A stretch of DNA of 64,000 nucleotides from Candidatus Avedoeria danica (GCA_016703025.1 JADJCV010000003.1:186001-250000); one strand, 5' to 3'. Positions 42,219 through 51,698 are shown, counted from the stretch's first letter. The notes: a model not told the origin generated them from the letters alone. Program-made: numbers and translations.

Positions 42219-45200
42219 TCATTCCACCAACCGCCGCGCCACCGGCAAATACACCGTCGTCCGCCCCCCCGTGACCACCGCGACCACCTCGCCGACGAAC
42301 GTGTGGCCGTTGGCGGTCGTCGCCTCGGCGCGGACGGTGTAGCGGCCGGGGCGCGTGTAGGCCAGCGTCGTGCCTGGCGCCGTGGTCGTGACGAAGGGAC
42401 GGCCATCACCGGCGTCCCATCGCCAGCGGACGATCGTCCACGGCGTGCCGTCCAGCGGCGGCATGGAGGCCGACACGTCGAGCGCTTCCGGCCGGTCGTC
42501 CACCGGCGTCGTCGCGACGACGACCTGGCCGTCGTCCGGCTCGTTCGCCCAGCCGACGATGTCGCCGAGGAGCTCGGCGCGCGAGAGCGTGTCGTCGCCC
42601 GTGGCCACGGCCTCGATGCTGAAGCCGGCGAACATCGCCCGCCACGGGATGCCGGGGGCGCGGGTCGGTTGCTCGAGCGAGGCGTCGGCGGATACGCCGG
42701 TCATCGCGCTGCCGCCGCCGTCGATCTCGATGAAGCTCCGGACGTACGGGAAGATCCGGTCGGCGACGCCGACGGCGCCGAGGCCGGTGTCCGGCGGCTG
42801 CACGTTGCCGACGGCCTGCGTGCGGAGCGTGGCCAGCGGCGCGCCGAGGTCGACGACGGCACCGAGGCCGGCGGCGTCGGGGCTGGCGACGGCGGACAGG
42901 CGGATCGGCTTGTCGAACAGGCGGACGGGCTGGAGGCGGCCGGTGAGCGGCGCGTTGTCCGTGCGGAGGTCGAAGCCGGCGAAGTAGCGGGACAGGAGGG
43001 TCATCGCCCCGCTGTTCTGGACGTCGAGCGCCGTGCCGAGGCCGTGGCTGTAGCCGGTGCCGCTGACGAGCATTCGTCCGCCCCCGAGCAGGTACATCTG
43101 GAGGGCCGTCATCCCGCCGGGCAGCCGGTCGAGCGGCGCATCGCCGTCGCCGCACGCCACGATGACGAGGCGGTAGCCCTGGAGGACGGACAGCGGCGGC
43201 GTGCCCGGGCGCTCGCCGCCGGCGACCGTCCAAACGTCGTAGCTCACCCCGAGCGTGTCCAGCGCCGCCGTCCAGTAGCGGCCGTTGTCGGCGCCGTCGT
43301 CGAAGCCGCCGCCCCCGCCGCCCGGCAGGCCGGGGATGCCCGGGAAGCCGCCGCCGCCGGGCCGGGTCTTGCGGCGGACGTTCACGACGAGGACATCCTC
43401 GACGCGCGGTGCGACGCGGAGGCGGTACGTGGCGTGGACGCTGCGTTGGCCGCGCGTGAGGACGATCCGGCCGTCGTAGGCGCCGGGCGCGAGGGCGGTG
43501 GGGTCGAGGACGACCGCGATGTCCGCGGCGCCGCCTTCCGGCACGGCGATCGTCGCACCTTCCGGGAACGAAACAGGTACGGGGGCCGGGCCGGTGCCGG
43601 GGGCGTGCGTGAGCGTCCACTCGGCGGCGCCTTCGGCGGCTTGGCGGACGTCGGCCAAGCGCAGGCGCAGGGTCCGCGTGCCGATCGCCGATCGTGTCGC
43701 GTCCGTGCCTGCGTCCAGATCGGCGGCCGGCGGCATTTCGTCGGCCGGCGTCAGCGTGCCGAGGTCGAACGACGGCGGGTCGATGAGGAGCTGCGGGTCG
43801 ATCGCCGCGGCCACGTCCAGTCGCCCAGAGCCCTGCTCGGTGGCCGGGGCGAGCGCACCGCTCGTGCCCGCCCCGACGGCGACGTCGACCGTGCCCGAGA
43901 TCCGCGTCGTGGTCATCAGCGCCGCCTTGACCTGGTCCGGCGTCCACTCGGGCCACGCCTGTCGAACGACCGCCACGGCACCCGTCACGTGCGGGCTGGC
44001 CATCGAGGTGCCGGAGGCGGTCGTGAAGCCGGCCGGGGCGCCGGTGATCGCGTCCGTGCTCGTCGAGAGGATGTTCGTGCCGGGTGCGGCCAGGTCGGGC
44101 TTGAGCGGGGCGAAGCGGGCGGTCGTCGAGTCGGGGGCCGGGCCGCGGCTCGAAGTGCTGTTCACGACGTCGACGCGGGCCGCGTCGAAGGTGGCCTCGG
44201 GCGTCGTGTCGTAGATCAACTGGAGGGAGGCGTGGGTCTCGGCGTAGGCCACGAGGTCCGTGGCGCCTTGGCCGCCGATGATCGCGATCGGCGGCAGCGT
44301 GACGCCGGCCGGCAGTTGGCCGGCGATGAGCGGCATGAGCTGGCCCATCAGCTCGACGAGCGCGGCCGTGGTCTGCAGATCGCCCGTCGTGTGGAAGACG
44401 ACGGCTTCGGCCTGAATGGTGGCGGCGTTGATGATCTTGGTGACGAAGGCCAGCTGCGCGGGCAACGGGAATGGGATGAGCGGCGACTGCGTGGCGCACG
44501 CGCCGTCCCACGGGCCGAGGAGGATCTTGCCGCGCCCGCCGAGGCCCATCTCGATCAGGTTGCACATGTCCGTCTTGAACGCCGGGCGCTCGAGCCGGGC
44601 GACGGCCTTGCCGAACGTCTGGTAGGCCGCCGGGTGCTTCGTCAGCTCGACAGGCAAGCCCGCGTCCTTGGCGAAAACGTAGTACGCGAAGCCGCGCCCG
44701 GTCTCGCTGTTGGCCACCGTGATGACCTCGGGGATCATCTGGTGCGGCCCGCCGAGCGTCGCCTCGCCGTTCGCGCCCGAGTTGCCGGCCGCCGCGACGA
44801 CGACGACGCCCGCGTCGTGCGCGTTCTTGAAGGCCACGCTCACCGGGTGGTGCGCGGCCTGGTAGATGTTCATCAGCGCCGTGCCCCACGAGTTGTTGAT
44901 CACGTCCGCCCCGTCCAGCACGGCGTCGTCGATCATCCGCAGGATCTCGGGCGTGTAGGCATCGCTGAACTTGTAGGCCATGACGTAGGCGCCCGGCGCG
45001 ACGCCCGAGAGCTCGAGCTGCCCGGTCCCGGCCGTGCCCGGCGCGCCGAAGATCGAGACCCCGGCCGCCGTGCCGGCGACGTGCGCGCCGTGGAAGCCGG
45101 CGAGGCCCTTGGCCAGCGGGTCGTAGTCGACCGTCGGGTCCGTGCCCGCGGCGACGTTCTCGGGGTTGGCGTACGTCCGGGCGACGATGACCTTGTTGTT

Positions 45201-45980
45201 CGTGTACTCGGCCACCTTCTCGGCCGGAAACGCGGTCACCTTGTCGCCGACCGTCACCGTGCTGCGCGGAAAGCCTTCGGGCGCCGTGAAGCCGCCGTCG
45301 TCGAAGAACGGGTGGGCGGCGGTGATCCCGCTGTCGATCACGGCGATCCGGATCCCGCGGCCGGCCCGCATCTGGCCGCCGATCCGCGGATCGGACCACG
45401 CGATGCGGGCGCGGATGAGCGGCAGGCTGGCGTCCATCAGCGGTTCGACCGGCTGCTCGCGCGTCACGGCCACGACGCCCGGCAGGCGACTGGCCGCCGA
45501 GGCCTGCTCGGGCGTGAGGCGCACCGTGACGCCGTTGAAGACGACGTCGTAGTGGTAGAGCGCGGCCGCGCCGGGCGCGACGGCCTGCAGCGAGGCGATG
45601 AAGGCGTCCTGGGCGCGCCGCAGCACTGCGCGGTAGGCGCCCTCGGGCGGCGCGAGGCGGGCGGCCTTGGCGGCGGCGCGCATCGGGACGGAACGGGCGG
45701 GGCGGACGGCGAGGGGGGCGTCGGCCAGCTGGACGATGTAGCGGGAGGTGGCGGCGACTGAGGAGGCCGTGTCTGTAGTGCTTGTGCCGGCTGCGCTTGT
45801 GCCGGCTGCGCTCGTACCCGCTGCGCTCACATCTGATGCACCCGCGATCGTCGACTTCGCAAGCGCGGACGATGCGGTGACGCGGCTCGAGGCAGCGTCG
45901 GCGGTGGCCATGCCGAGCAGCGTCGCCAGGAACAGACAGCGTACGGCAGCGGAGGCGCGGACTGGGCGGCGACACGACAT
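42219..45980 (-). CDS. Secreted subtilisin-like peptidase with PA insert, PKD-like domain and YLP tail
   Basis: 1253-residue exported peptidase. ATG 45980 has GAGGAG six bases upstream and opens a signal peptide (VRCLFLATLLGMATADA). Then come an I9-type propeptide (about 75-185; VVFNGVTVRLTPEQ) and the S8 domain with D216 (AVIDSGITAAHPFF), H297 (GFHGAHVAGT, Ala instead of the usual Thr), NNSWG and S659 (SGTSMASPHVTG). A PA domain is inserted between His and Ser. C-terminal to it are an Ig/Fn3-like region and a domain with TLGVSYDVWTV and RLVIVACGDGD. A PKD-like domain (WRWDAGDGRPF ... GRYTVRAEA) precedes the end VYLPVARRLVE. Domain order matches cell-envelope or lactocepin-like proteases. It is divergent from nadA. 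Confidence 0.93.
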   Translation of the reverse strand: MSCRRPVRASAAVRCLFLATLLGMATADAASSRVTASSALAKSTIAGASDVSAAGTSAAGTSAAGTSTTDTASSVAATSRYIVQLADAPLAVRPARSVPMRAAAKAARLAPPEGAYRAVLRRAQDAFIASLQAVAPGAAALYHYDVVFNGVTVRLTPEQASAASRLPGVVAVTREQPVEPLMDASLPLIRARIAWSDPRIGGQMRAGRGIRIAVIDSGITAAHPFFDDGGFTAPEGFPRSTVTVGDKVTAFPAEKVAEYTNNKVIVARTYANPENVAAGTDPTVDYDPLAKGLAGFHGAHVAGTAAGVSIFGAPGTAGTGQLELSGVAPGAYVMAYKFSDAYTPEILRMIDDAVLDGADVINNSWGTALMNIYQAAHHPVSVAFKNAHDAGVVVVAAAGNSGANGEATLGGPHQMIPEVITVANSETGRGFAYYVFAKDAGLPVELTKHPAAYQTFGKAVARLERPAFKTDMCNLIEMGLGGRGKILLGPWDGACATQSPLIPFPLPAQLAFVTKIINAATIQAEAVVFHTTGDLQTTAALVELMGQLMPLIAGQLPAGVTLPPIAIIGGQGATDLVAYAETHASLQLIYDTTPEATFDAARVDVVNSTSSRGPAPDSTTARFAPLKPDLAAPGTNILSTSTDAITGAPAGFTTASGTSMASPHVTGAVAVVRQAWPEWTPDQVKAALMTTTRISGTVDVAVGAGTSGALAPATEQGSGRLDVAAAIDPQLLIDPPSFDLGTLTPADEMPPAADLDAGTDATRSAIGTRTLRLRLADVRQAAEGAAEWTLTHAPGTGPAPVPVSFPEGATIAVPEGGAADIAVVLDPTALAPGAYDGRIVLTRGQRSVHATYRLRVAPRVEDVLVVNVRRKTRPGGGGFPGIPGLPGGGGGGFDDGADNGRYWTAALDTLGVSYDVWTVAGGERPGTPPLSVLQGYRLVIVACGDGDAPLDRLPGGMTALQMYLLGGGRMLVSGTGYSHGLGTALDVQNSGAMTLLSRYFAGFDLRTDNAPLTGRLQPVRLFDKPIRLSAVASPDAAGLGAVVDLGAPLATLRTQAVGNVQPPDTGLGAVGVADRIFPYVRSFIEIDGGGSAMTGVSADASLEQPTRAPGIPWRAMFAGFSIEAVATGDDTLSRAELLGDIVGWANEPDDGQVVVATTPVDDRPEALDVSASMPPLDGTPWTIVRWRWDAGDGRPFVTTTAPGTTLAYTRPGRYTVRAEATTANGHTFVGEVVAVVTGGRTTVYLPVARRLVE

Positions 45981-46093
45981 CGAAGGCTCCTCGAGACAAC
46001 GGAGTGCGGATTTCAGGTTCGGATGATAGCCGAGCGCCGGTCGGACGGTCCCGGGCGGCGGCCCGCAGATCAAGCCGTGCATGCCCAACGGCC

Positions 46094-46099
46094 TATAAT
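46094..46099 (+). promoter_or_regulatory. Consensus -10 box (TATAAT) of the nadABC operon
   Basis: Exact TATAAT 54 bp upstream of the nadA ATG in otherwise very GC-rich DNA. No convincing -35 hexamer is seen 16-18 bp upstream. Confidence 0.55.
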
Positions 46100-46132
46100 G
46101 GCCTCGGCGGCGCCGATGAGAGCACCGCGTTT

Positions 46133-46145
46133 CCCTCTGAGAGGG
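46133..46145 (+). promoter_or_regulatory. Small hairpin covering the nadA Shine-Dalgarno
   Basis: CCCTCT-G-AGAGGG palindrome whose right arm AGAGGG is the ribosome binding site, eight bases before ATG 46154. Folding would mask the site. Confidence 0.35.
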
Positions 46146-46153
46146 TCCAGCCG

Positions 46154-47215
46154 ATGACGACCGCGCCCATCGCCCCCCCCATCGCCCCCCCCACCCTGTT
46201 CGACAACCGCCCCCTGCCCTACACCCCCGCCGTCGCCGCCGCCACCGCCGACGTCCGCGAGCGGCTCCGCGACAGCGTGCCCGACATCGAGTGGCCGATC
46301 GTGGCGCCGCTCATCGCGCGGATCAACGAGCTGAAGCGCGAGCGCAACGCGATCATCCTGGCCCACAACTACATGCCGCCGACGATCTATCACGGTGTGG
46401 CGGACCTCCGGGGCGACTCGCTGGCGCTGGCGCAGATGGCCAACGAGACGGCCGCCGAGGTGATCGTCCTGTGCGGCGTGCACTTCATGGCCGAGACGGC
46501 CGCCATCATGAACCCTGAGAAGACCGTCCTCATCCCGGACCTGCGCGCCGGCTGCTCGCTGGCGGAGAGCATCACCGCCGCCGATGTGCGCCGACTGCGG
46601 GCCGAGAACCCCGGCGTGCCGGTCGTCACGTACGTGAACACCTCGGCCGAAGTGAAGGCCGAGAGCGACATCTGCTGCACCTCGGCCAACGCCGTCGAGG
46701 TCGTCGAGTCCCTCGGCAGCGACCGCGTCCTCTTCCTGCCGGACGAGTACCTGGCCGCCTGGGTCGCGACGCAGACCAAGGTCGAGATCATCGATTACAA
46801 AGGCCACTGCATGGTCCACGAGCGCTTCACCGCCGCCGATCTGGACGCATTGCGCGCCGCCCGGCCCGGCGTCCTCATCCTGTCCCACCCCGAAAGCCCG
46901 CCCGAGGTGCTGGCGGCCTCCGACTTCGTCGGCTCGACGAGCGCGATGATCAAGCAGGTGGCCGCGCGCCGTCCCGCTTCGGTCGCGCTGATGACGGAGT
47001 GCTCGATGAGCGACAACGTCGCCGCCGAATTCCCCGAACTCGAGTTCATCCGGCCGTGCCAGCTCTGCCCGCACATGGGTCGGATCACGCTGCCCAAGGT
47101 CCGCGTCAGCCTCGAGACGATGACGCACCGCGTGACGGTCGACGAGGCCGTGGCTGCGCGGGCGCGACAGGCGGTCGAGCGGATGCTGGCCGTCGGGCGC
47201 GGCAAGCGTGGCTGA
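46154..47215 (+). CDS. nadA: Quinolinate synthase A
   Basis: Cytoplasmic [4Fe-4S] enzyme that condenses iminoaspartate (made by NadB) with dihydroxyacetone phosphate to quinolinate, in de novo NAD synthesis. 353 residues, normal length. Family motifs: AIILAHNYM near the start; DLRAGCSLAESI with C134; DICCTSANAVEVVE with C174/C175; FLPDEYLAAWV; DYKGHCMVHE; SHPESPPEV; and ECSMSDN followed by PCQLCPHM (C302/C305). C134, C175 and one of C302/C305 are the likely cluster ligands. The ATG at 46154 is chosen for AGAGGG upstream and family length; the frame is open further upstream to 46004. Its last eight bases overlap nadB. Confidence 0.97.
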   Translation: MTTAPIAPPIAPPTLFDNRPLPYTPAVAAATADVRERLRDSVPDIEWPIVAPLIARINELKRERNAIILAHNYMPPTIYHGVADLRGDSLALAQMANETAAEVIVLCGVHFMAETAAIMNPEKTVLIPDLRAGCSLAESITAADVRRLRAENPGVPVVTYVNTSAEVKAESDICCTSANAVEVVESLGSDRVLFLPDEYLAAWVATQTKVEIIDYKGHCMVHERFTAADLDALRAARPGVLILSHPESPPEVLAASDFVGSTSAMIKQVAARRPASVALMTECSMSDNVAAEFPELEFIRPCQLCPHMGRITLPKVRVSLETMTHRVTVDEAVAARARQAVERMLAVGRGKRG

Positions 47216-48962
47216 CCCTTCGGGCGCAGGTGCGACGTCGGCCCGTGCGACGCCGGCGGCCGGCACGGTGACCGGTGACGAGCACGAACGAGACGGTGCG
47301 GTCGCGTCCTTCGACGTGATCATCGTCGGCGCCGGCGTCGCCGGGCTGACGGCCGCGCTCGGCCTCGCCGGCGCGCACGGGCGCCGCGTCGCCGTCGTCA
47401 CGAAGACCGCGACGCTCGTCGGCGGGTCGAGCGTCTACGCCCAGGGCGGGCTGGCGGCGGCCGTCGGGGAGGGCGACACACCCGCCGAGCACGCGGCCGA
47501 CACGATCTCGGTGGCCGGCGGGATCGCCGTGCCGGATGTCGTCAGGGCGCTCACGGCCGAGGGACCGGGCGTCGTGGCGCGGCTGCTGGCGCTCGGCACG
47601 CCCTTCGACCGGGACGCGGACGGGACGCTCCTCCTCGGGCGCGAGGCGGCGCACAGCCAGCGGCGGATCCTGCACGCGGACGGCGATGCGACGGGCGGCG
47701 CGATCGTCCGGACGCTGGCCGGCGCGGTGTTGGAGGCGCCGGGGGTGGACGAGCGGACCGAGCATGCCGCGTTCGCCCTCGTCGTCGAGGGCGGTGCGGT
47801 GGTTGGAGTCCGCGTCGTCTGCCCGGACGGGCGGGTGCTGGCGTTGCACGCGCCGGCCGTCGTGCTGGCCACGGGCGGCATCGGCCACCTCTTTGCGAAC
47901 ACGACGAACCCGCCCGAAAACACCGGCGACGGCCTGGCGATGGCTGCCCGCGCCGGCGCCGTGCTGGCCGACCTCGAGTTCGTTCAGTTCCACCCGACCG
48001 CGCTGGCCGCGCCGGGCGCCGACCCGCTGCCGCTCCTCACCGAGGCGCTGCGCGGCGAGGGCGCCGTCCTCGTCGACGAGCGGGATCGCCGCTTCCTGGT
48101 CGACGAGCACCCGCTGGCCGAGCTCGCGCCGCGCGACGTCGTGGCCCGATCGATCTGGCGCCAGCTGGCCGAGGGCCACACCGTCTACGTCGACGCGCGC
48201 ACCGCCGTCGGCGACCGCTTCCCGACGCGCTTCCCGACGGTCTTCCGCCTCTGCCAAGCGTTCGGCCTCGACCCGCGCCGCGACCAGATCCCGGTGGCCC
48301 CCGCCGCGCACTATCACATGGGCGGCATCGCCGTCGACGGCCGCGGCCGGACGTCAATGCCCGGCCTGTGGGCATGCGGCGAGGTGACGAGCACCGGCGT
48401 GCACGGCGCGAACCGCCTGGCGTCGAACTCGCTCCTCGAGGCGATTGCCTTCGGCGGCCACGTCGCCGACGACATCGCCGGGGGCGGTGCCGGCCCGTGG
48501 CCCTCGCTGGGCACGTTCGACCCCGCGGCCGCCGTTCATTCGACCGATCGCACCCCAGATGCCGTCGCCGATCCTCCGCCCACCCCCACCCCCACCCCCA
48601 TCGACATCGCCACCCCCATCGACATCGCCACACCCACCGATATCGACATCCCCACCCTCACCGCCCACATCCGCCAAACCGCCTGGGACGACGTCGGCCT
48701 CGTGCGCGATGCGGACGGCCTTCGCGCCGCCGAGCGTGCCTTCGCGGCCGCCGAGGCGGCACTGGCCAACCACGGTGCGGTCACGGTTGCCGTGATCGAA
48801 GCGCGCAACCTGGCCCTCGTCGGGCGCATGGTGGCGCGGGCCGCGTTGGCGCGCGAGGAAAGCCGCGGGGCGCACCACCGGAGCGACTTCCCGCTGCCCG
48901 ACGATGCGCGGTGGGCGCGGCGGCAGTTCGTCGTGCTGGAAACGGGGGATGAGGTGCGATGA
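47208..48962 (+). CDS. nadB: L-aspartate oxidase
   Basis: FAD enzyme oxidising L-aspartate to iminoaspartate, the NadA substrate. 584 residues, longer than the usual 500-540. FAD-binding GxGxxG is VIIVGAGVAGLTAA (about 38-51). Family motifs SSVYAQGGLAAAV, FVQFHPTAL, AHYHMGGIAVD and GVHGANRLASNSLLEA are all present. The GTG start lies inside nadA, with an 8-bp overlap. An unusual Pro/Thr-Ile-Asp linker (about residues 445-482, including TPIDIATPIDIATP) separates the FAD/capping part from the C-terminal helical domain. The gene ends in ATGA overlap with nadC. Confidence 0.97.
   Translation: MADPSGAGATSARATPAAGTVTGDEHERDGAVASFDVIIVGAGVAGLTAALGLAGAHGRRVAVVTKTATLVGGSSVYAQGGLAAAVGEGDTPAEHAADTISVAGGIAVPDVVRALTAEGPGVVARLLALGTPFDRDADGTLLLGREAAHSQRRILHADGDATGGAIVRTLAGAVLEAPGVDERTEHAAFALVVEGGAVVGVRVVCPDGRVLALHAPAVVLATGGIGHLFANTTNPPENTGDGLAMAARAGAVLADLEFVQFHPTALAAPGADPLPLLTEALRGEGAVLVDERDRRFLVDEHPLAELAPRDVVARSIWRQLAEGHTVYVDARTAVGDRFPTRFPTVFRLCQAFGLDPRRDQIPVAPAAHYHMGGIAVDGRGRTSMPGLWACGEVTSTGVHGANRLASNSLLEAIAFGGHVADDIAGGGAGPWPSLGTFDPAAAVHSTDRTPDAVADPPPTPTPTPIDIATPIDIATPTDIDIPTLTAHIRQTAWDDVGLVRDADGLRAAERAFAAAEAALANHGAVTVAVIEARNLALVGRMVARAALAREESRGAHHRSDFPLPDDARWARRQFVVLETGDEVR
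48594..48629 (+). repeat. 18-bp in-frame tandem repeat inside nadB
   Basis: Two perfect copies (48594-48611, 48612-48629) starting ACCCCCATCGACATC, preceded by CCCACC runs and followed by a degenerate third copy. They encode TPIDIA repeats in the NadB linker. Confidence 0.8.
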
Positions 48963-49849
48963 GCGCGACGCTCACGTCTCACGACGGGGTGCCGTTGCTC
49001 CCACCGCTGGTGTACGAGCCATCGCTGCGCGCCGCGCTGGTCGAGGACTTCGGACGGGCGGGCGACATCACGTCCGCGGCCGTGATCCCGGAGGCGGCGA
49101 CGGCCAGCGCGCGGATCGTGGCCCGTCGGGCGGGCATTGTGGCTGGGCTCGACGTGGCGGCGGCGGTGTTCAGGATCGTCGACCCGTCGATCCGCGTCTC
49201 CCTCGGTTCACGCGGCGGCGACAGCGTGGCCCCCGGCGCGCTGCTGGCCGCCGTCGACGGGCCGGCGCGGGGCATCCTGTCGGCGGAGCGGGTGGCGCTG
49301 AACGTGCTCGGACGGATGTGCGGCATCGCGACGCTGACGCGCGCGTTCGTCGACGCCGTGGCCGGGACGGGCGCGCAGATCACGGACACGCGCAAGACGA
49401 CGCCGCTGCTGCGGGCCCTCGAGAAGCACGCGGTACGCTGCGGCGGCGGCACGAACCACCGCTTCGGGCTCGACGACGCCGTCCTCATCAAGGACAACCA
49501 CGTGGCCGTGGCCGGCGGCGTGGTGGAGGCGGTGCGGCGGGCGCGGGCGCACGTCGGCCACATGGTCGTCGTGAGCGTCGAGGTGACCGCGCTCGAGCAG
49601 ATCGACGCGCTGCTGGCCATGCCCGAGCGGCGGACGGCCGATGTCGTGCTGCTGGACAACATGGATGTCGGGATGCTGCGCGAGGCCGTGCGGCGGATCG
49701 ACGGGCGGTTCGTCACCGAGGCGTCCGGCGGGATCACGCTGGCGACGGCGCGCGATGTGGCGTCGACGGGCGTGGACTACCTGTCGGTGGGGGCGCTGAC
49801 GCACAGCGCGGCGGTGTTGGACGTGGCGCTGGATGTGATCGTGGGTTGA
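48959..49849 (+). CDS. nadC: Nicotinate-nucleotide pyrophosphorylase (carboxylating)
   Basis: Quinolinate phosphoribosyltransferase: quinolinate + PRPP to nicotinate mononucleotide, CO2 and diphosphate, the third step of de novo NAD synthesis. 296 residues, normal length. Family motifs are clear: LVEDFGRAGDITSAAVIP near the N-terminus, ERVALNVLGRMCGIAT, ITDTRKTTPLLR, HRFGLDDAVLIKDNH, DVVLLDNMDVGML and EASGGITLATARDVASTGVDYLSVGALTHS. The ATG overlaps the nadB stop by four bases, so translation is probably coupled. It ends the operon. Confidence 0.98.
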   Translation: MSATLTSHDGVPLLPPLVYEPSLRAALVEDFGRAGDITSAAVIPEAATASARIVARRAGIVAGLDVAAAVFRIVDPSIRVSLGSRGGDSVAPGALLAAVDGPARGILSAERVALNVLGRMCGIATLTRAFVDAVAGTGAQITDTRKTTPLLRALEKHAVRCGGGTNHRFGLDDAVLIKDNHVAVAGGVVEAVRRARAHVGHMVVVSVEVTALEQIDALLAMPERRTADVVLLDNMDVGMLREAVRRIDGRFVTEASGGITLATARDVASTGVDYLSVGALTHSAAVLDVALDVIVG

Positions 49850-49910
49850 CCGCCGCCCACCGACGACGGGCCAATAGGTCTGCCGCGGCCTAATGATGCC
49901 CGCTGGAAGA

Positions 49911-49928
49911 GGCACGGCGTGCCGTGCC
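49911..49928. terminator. Palindrome between convergent nadC and propeller genes
   Basis: GGCACGGC-GT-GCCGTGCC, perfect, followed by CCCCTACCGGCG. It sits in the 130-bp gap between genes ending toward each other, so it could act as a two-way terminator. Confidence 0.5.
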
Positions 49929-49979
49929 CCCTACCGGCGATTGCGGCGAAGGCCGGCGGTCGAATGTCGGCCCATCGGC

Positions 49980-51698
49980 CTACGGCTGCCCCGCCTGCCG
50001 ACAACCCACGATGTACATCGGTCCGTTCCACATCGGGTGGTACGGCACGTTCGGGTTGCGGACGGACAGGCACTCCCGTGGCGGGTTCGCCGCTCCGACG
50101 CGCCGGGCGACGTTCAAGCCGAGGCGCCAGCCGTACACGCCGTCCGGGTGGGCGGCCGCCGCGTCGAGGATGGCGGGCGGAAGCAGGCGCCGCGCCTCGG
50201 CGCAGATGCACCGGGCGGGGGCGGTGGGCGGCGGCGTCGCGCTCGGGACGGGCGACGGGCTGGCGGCCCGGGTCGGTGTCGCGGTCGGCGCGCCGTTCGG
50301 CGTCCGGTCGCACGGCCACGTGACGAAAACGTCGGCGTGGCCCTCCACGTCGTCCGGCACGATGTTCGTGGCCGCCGAGGCCCAGGCCACCTGCCGACCG
50401 TCCGCGGTGATCGAGAGGTCGTCGTGCATCGTGCCGCCGGCCGGCCGATCGGCCGGCTTGCCGTCCGGGGCAACGCTGATCCGGCGCCACAGGTGTTCGA
50501 CGCGGTCGTGCACGTAGATGTCGGCGGGCGGCATGCCGGCGCCGGGCGCCGCCGCAGCGCTGCCGGCAGCGTACGCCACGTAGCGCCCGTCGCCCGAGAG
50601 GACGGCGACGCTGCCGATGGCTGGGACGATGCGCCCGTCGGCGATGGCGCCCAGAGAGATGAACCGGTCCGATCCGCGGTCGCCCAGAACGAGGCTCTGC
50701 ACCGGGGCGCCACCCGCCGCCGGGACGACCATCGCGCCGAAGACGACGATGCGGCCGTCGTCGCTGATCGTTTGGCGCCCGGCGAGCGCGCTGGTGACGA
50801 TCCGCCCGCCTGAGAGCGATCCGTCGTCCAGTCGGTCGGTCACGCCGAGCTGGCGATCGACGACGTAGACGTGCGACTCGCCGTCCGCCGGCGGGGCGAC
50901 AAGGTTGGTGGCGCGCGACGCGAAGACGACGAACCGTCCGTCGCGTGAAAGGGCCACCGCCTCGGCGCCGTCGACGCCGACCGCGCCGCTCGGCCCGTCC
51001 GGTTCGTCCGGTCCCCCTCGGCTGATCCGCTCGACGGCGCCGGTCCCGAGGTCGGCCACGAAGACGTCGGCATCTGCGCCGGCGTCGCCGGTCACGAGAT
51101 CCGCGCTGGTCGACCAGAACGCCGCCAGGAAACCGTCGCGCGACAGCGCCGGCCAGCGCGAGGCGCCGTCGCTGCGGGTCGCGCCCGCCGCCCGGTCGAC
51201 GACGTTGAGATCGAAACCGTCCAACCGCTGCGTCAGCACGCACGGCCGTCGCGGGATGGCCCCCGGCGCGCCGCAGCGCCACGGCGCGTTGAGCGTGGCG
51301 CGGCTGGCGAGGGCGACGAAGGCCACCGTGCTGCCGTCGCCCGACAGGAACGCCTCGTCCGCGCCGAACGCGCCGTCGTCCGCCGCGGCCGGCGACCCGC
51401 CGACCCGGTGCGTGATGCCGCGGACCCGATCGCGCACGAAGACGTCCCGGTTCCGGTTGTCGTCGCCGGACACGAGGTTGCCGGCGACCGACGTGAACAC
51501 GACGTGCTGGCCGCTGTCGCTCATCCCGACCGCCAGGCTATCGGCGTCGGCGGCGGCGCCGTCGGCAGCCAGGCTGACGCGCTCCGTGCAAACGCTGGGC
51601 TGGCCCCACCAGCCGGCCCGTTGGGCGGCGGCGGGTGCGGCAGACGTTGCGACCAAACACCCGACGAGGGCGGCGGTGGCCATGAAGCGGCGGTGCAT
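49980..51698 (-). CDS. Secreted PD40/TolB-type beta-propeller protein
   Basis: 572-residue exported protein. ATG 51698 has AAGGA seven bases upstream and starts a signal peptide (MATAALVGCLVATSAAPAAAQ). Propeller blades with the PD40 signature recur: ALSRDGRFVVFASRAT, TISDDGRIVVFGAM, AVLSGDGRYVAYAAG, SITADGRQVAWASAATN. A short Thr/Pro linker (about 470-500) leads to a small C-terminal domain with three Cys and the end NGPMYIVGC; the YLP tail found in its neighbours is absent. Such propellers bind ligands or proteins rather than catalyse. It is the last gene of the minus-strand exoprotein run, 169 bp after the SGNH-like gene. Confidence 0.87.
   Translation of the reverse strand: MHRRFMATAALVGCLVATSAAPAAAQRAGWWGQPSVCTERVSLAADGAAADADSLAVGMSDSGQHVVFTSVAGNLVSGDDNRNRDVFVRDRVRGITHRVGGSPAAADDGAFGADEAFLSGDGSTVAFVALASRATLNAPWRCGAPGAIPRRPCVLTQRLDGFDLNVVDRAAGATRSDGASRWPALSRDGFLAAFWSTSADLVTGDAGADADVFVADLGTGAVERISRGGPDEPDGPSGAVGVDGAEAVALSRDGRFVVFASRATNLVAPPADGESHVYVVDRQLGVTDRLDDGSLSGGRIVTSALAGRQTISDDGRIVVFGAMVVPAAGGAPVQSLVLGDRGSDRFISLGAIADGRIVPAIGSVAVLSGDGRYVAYAAGSAAAAPGAGMPPADIYVHDRVEHLWRRISVAPDGKPADRPAGGTMHDDLSITADGRQVAWASAATNIVPDDVEGHADVFVTWPCDRTPNGAPTATPTRAASPSPVPSATPPPTAPARCICAEARRLLPPAILDAAAAHPDGVYGWRLGLNVARRVGAANPPRECLSVRNPNVPYHPMWNGPMYIVGCRQAGQP

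Noticed and set aside
45061..45100. Inactive subtilase because of GFHGAHVAG
   Set aside because: The catalytic His is kept; Thr to Ala in this motif is tolerated in the family, and Asp and Ser motifs are intact.
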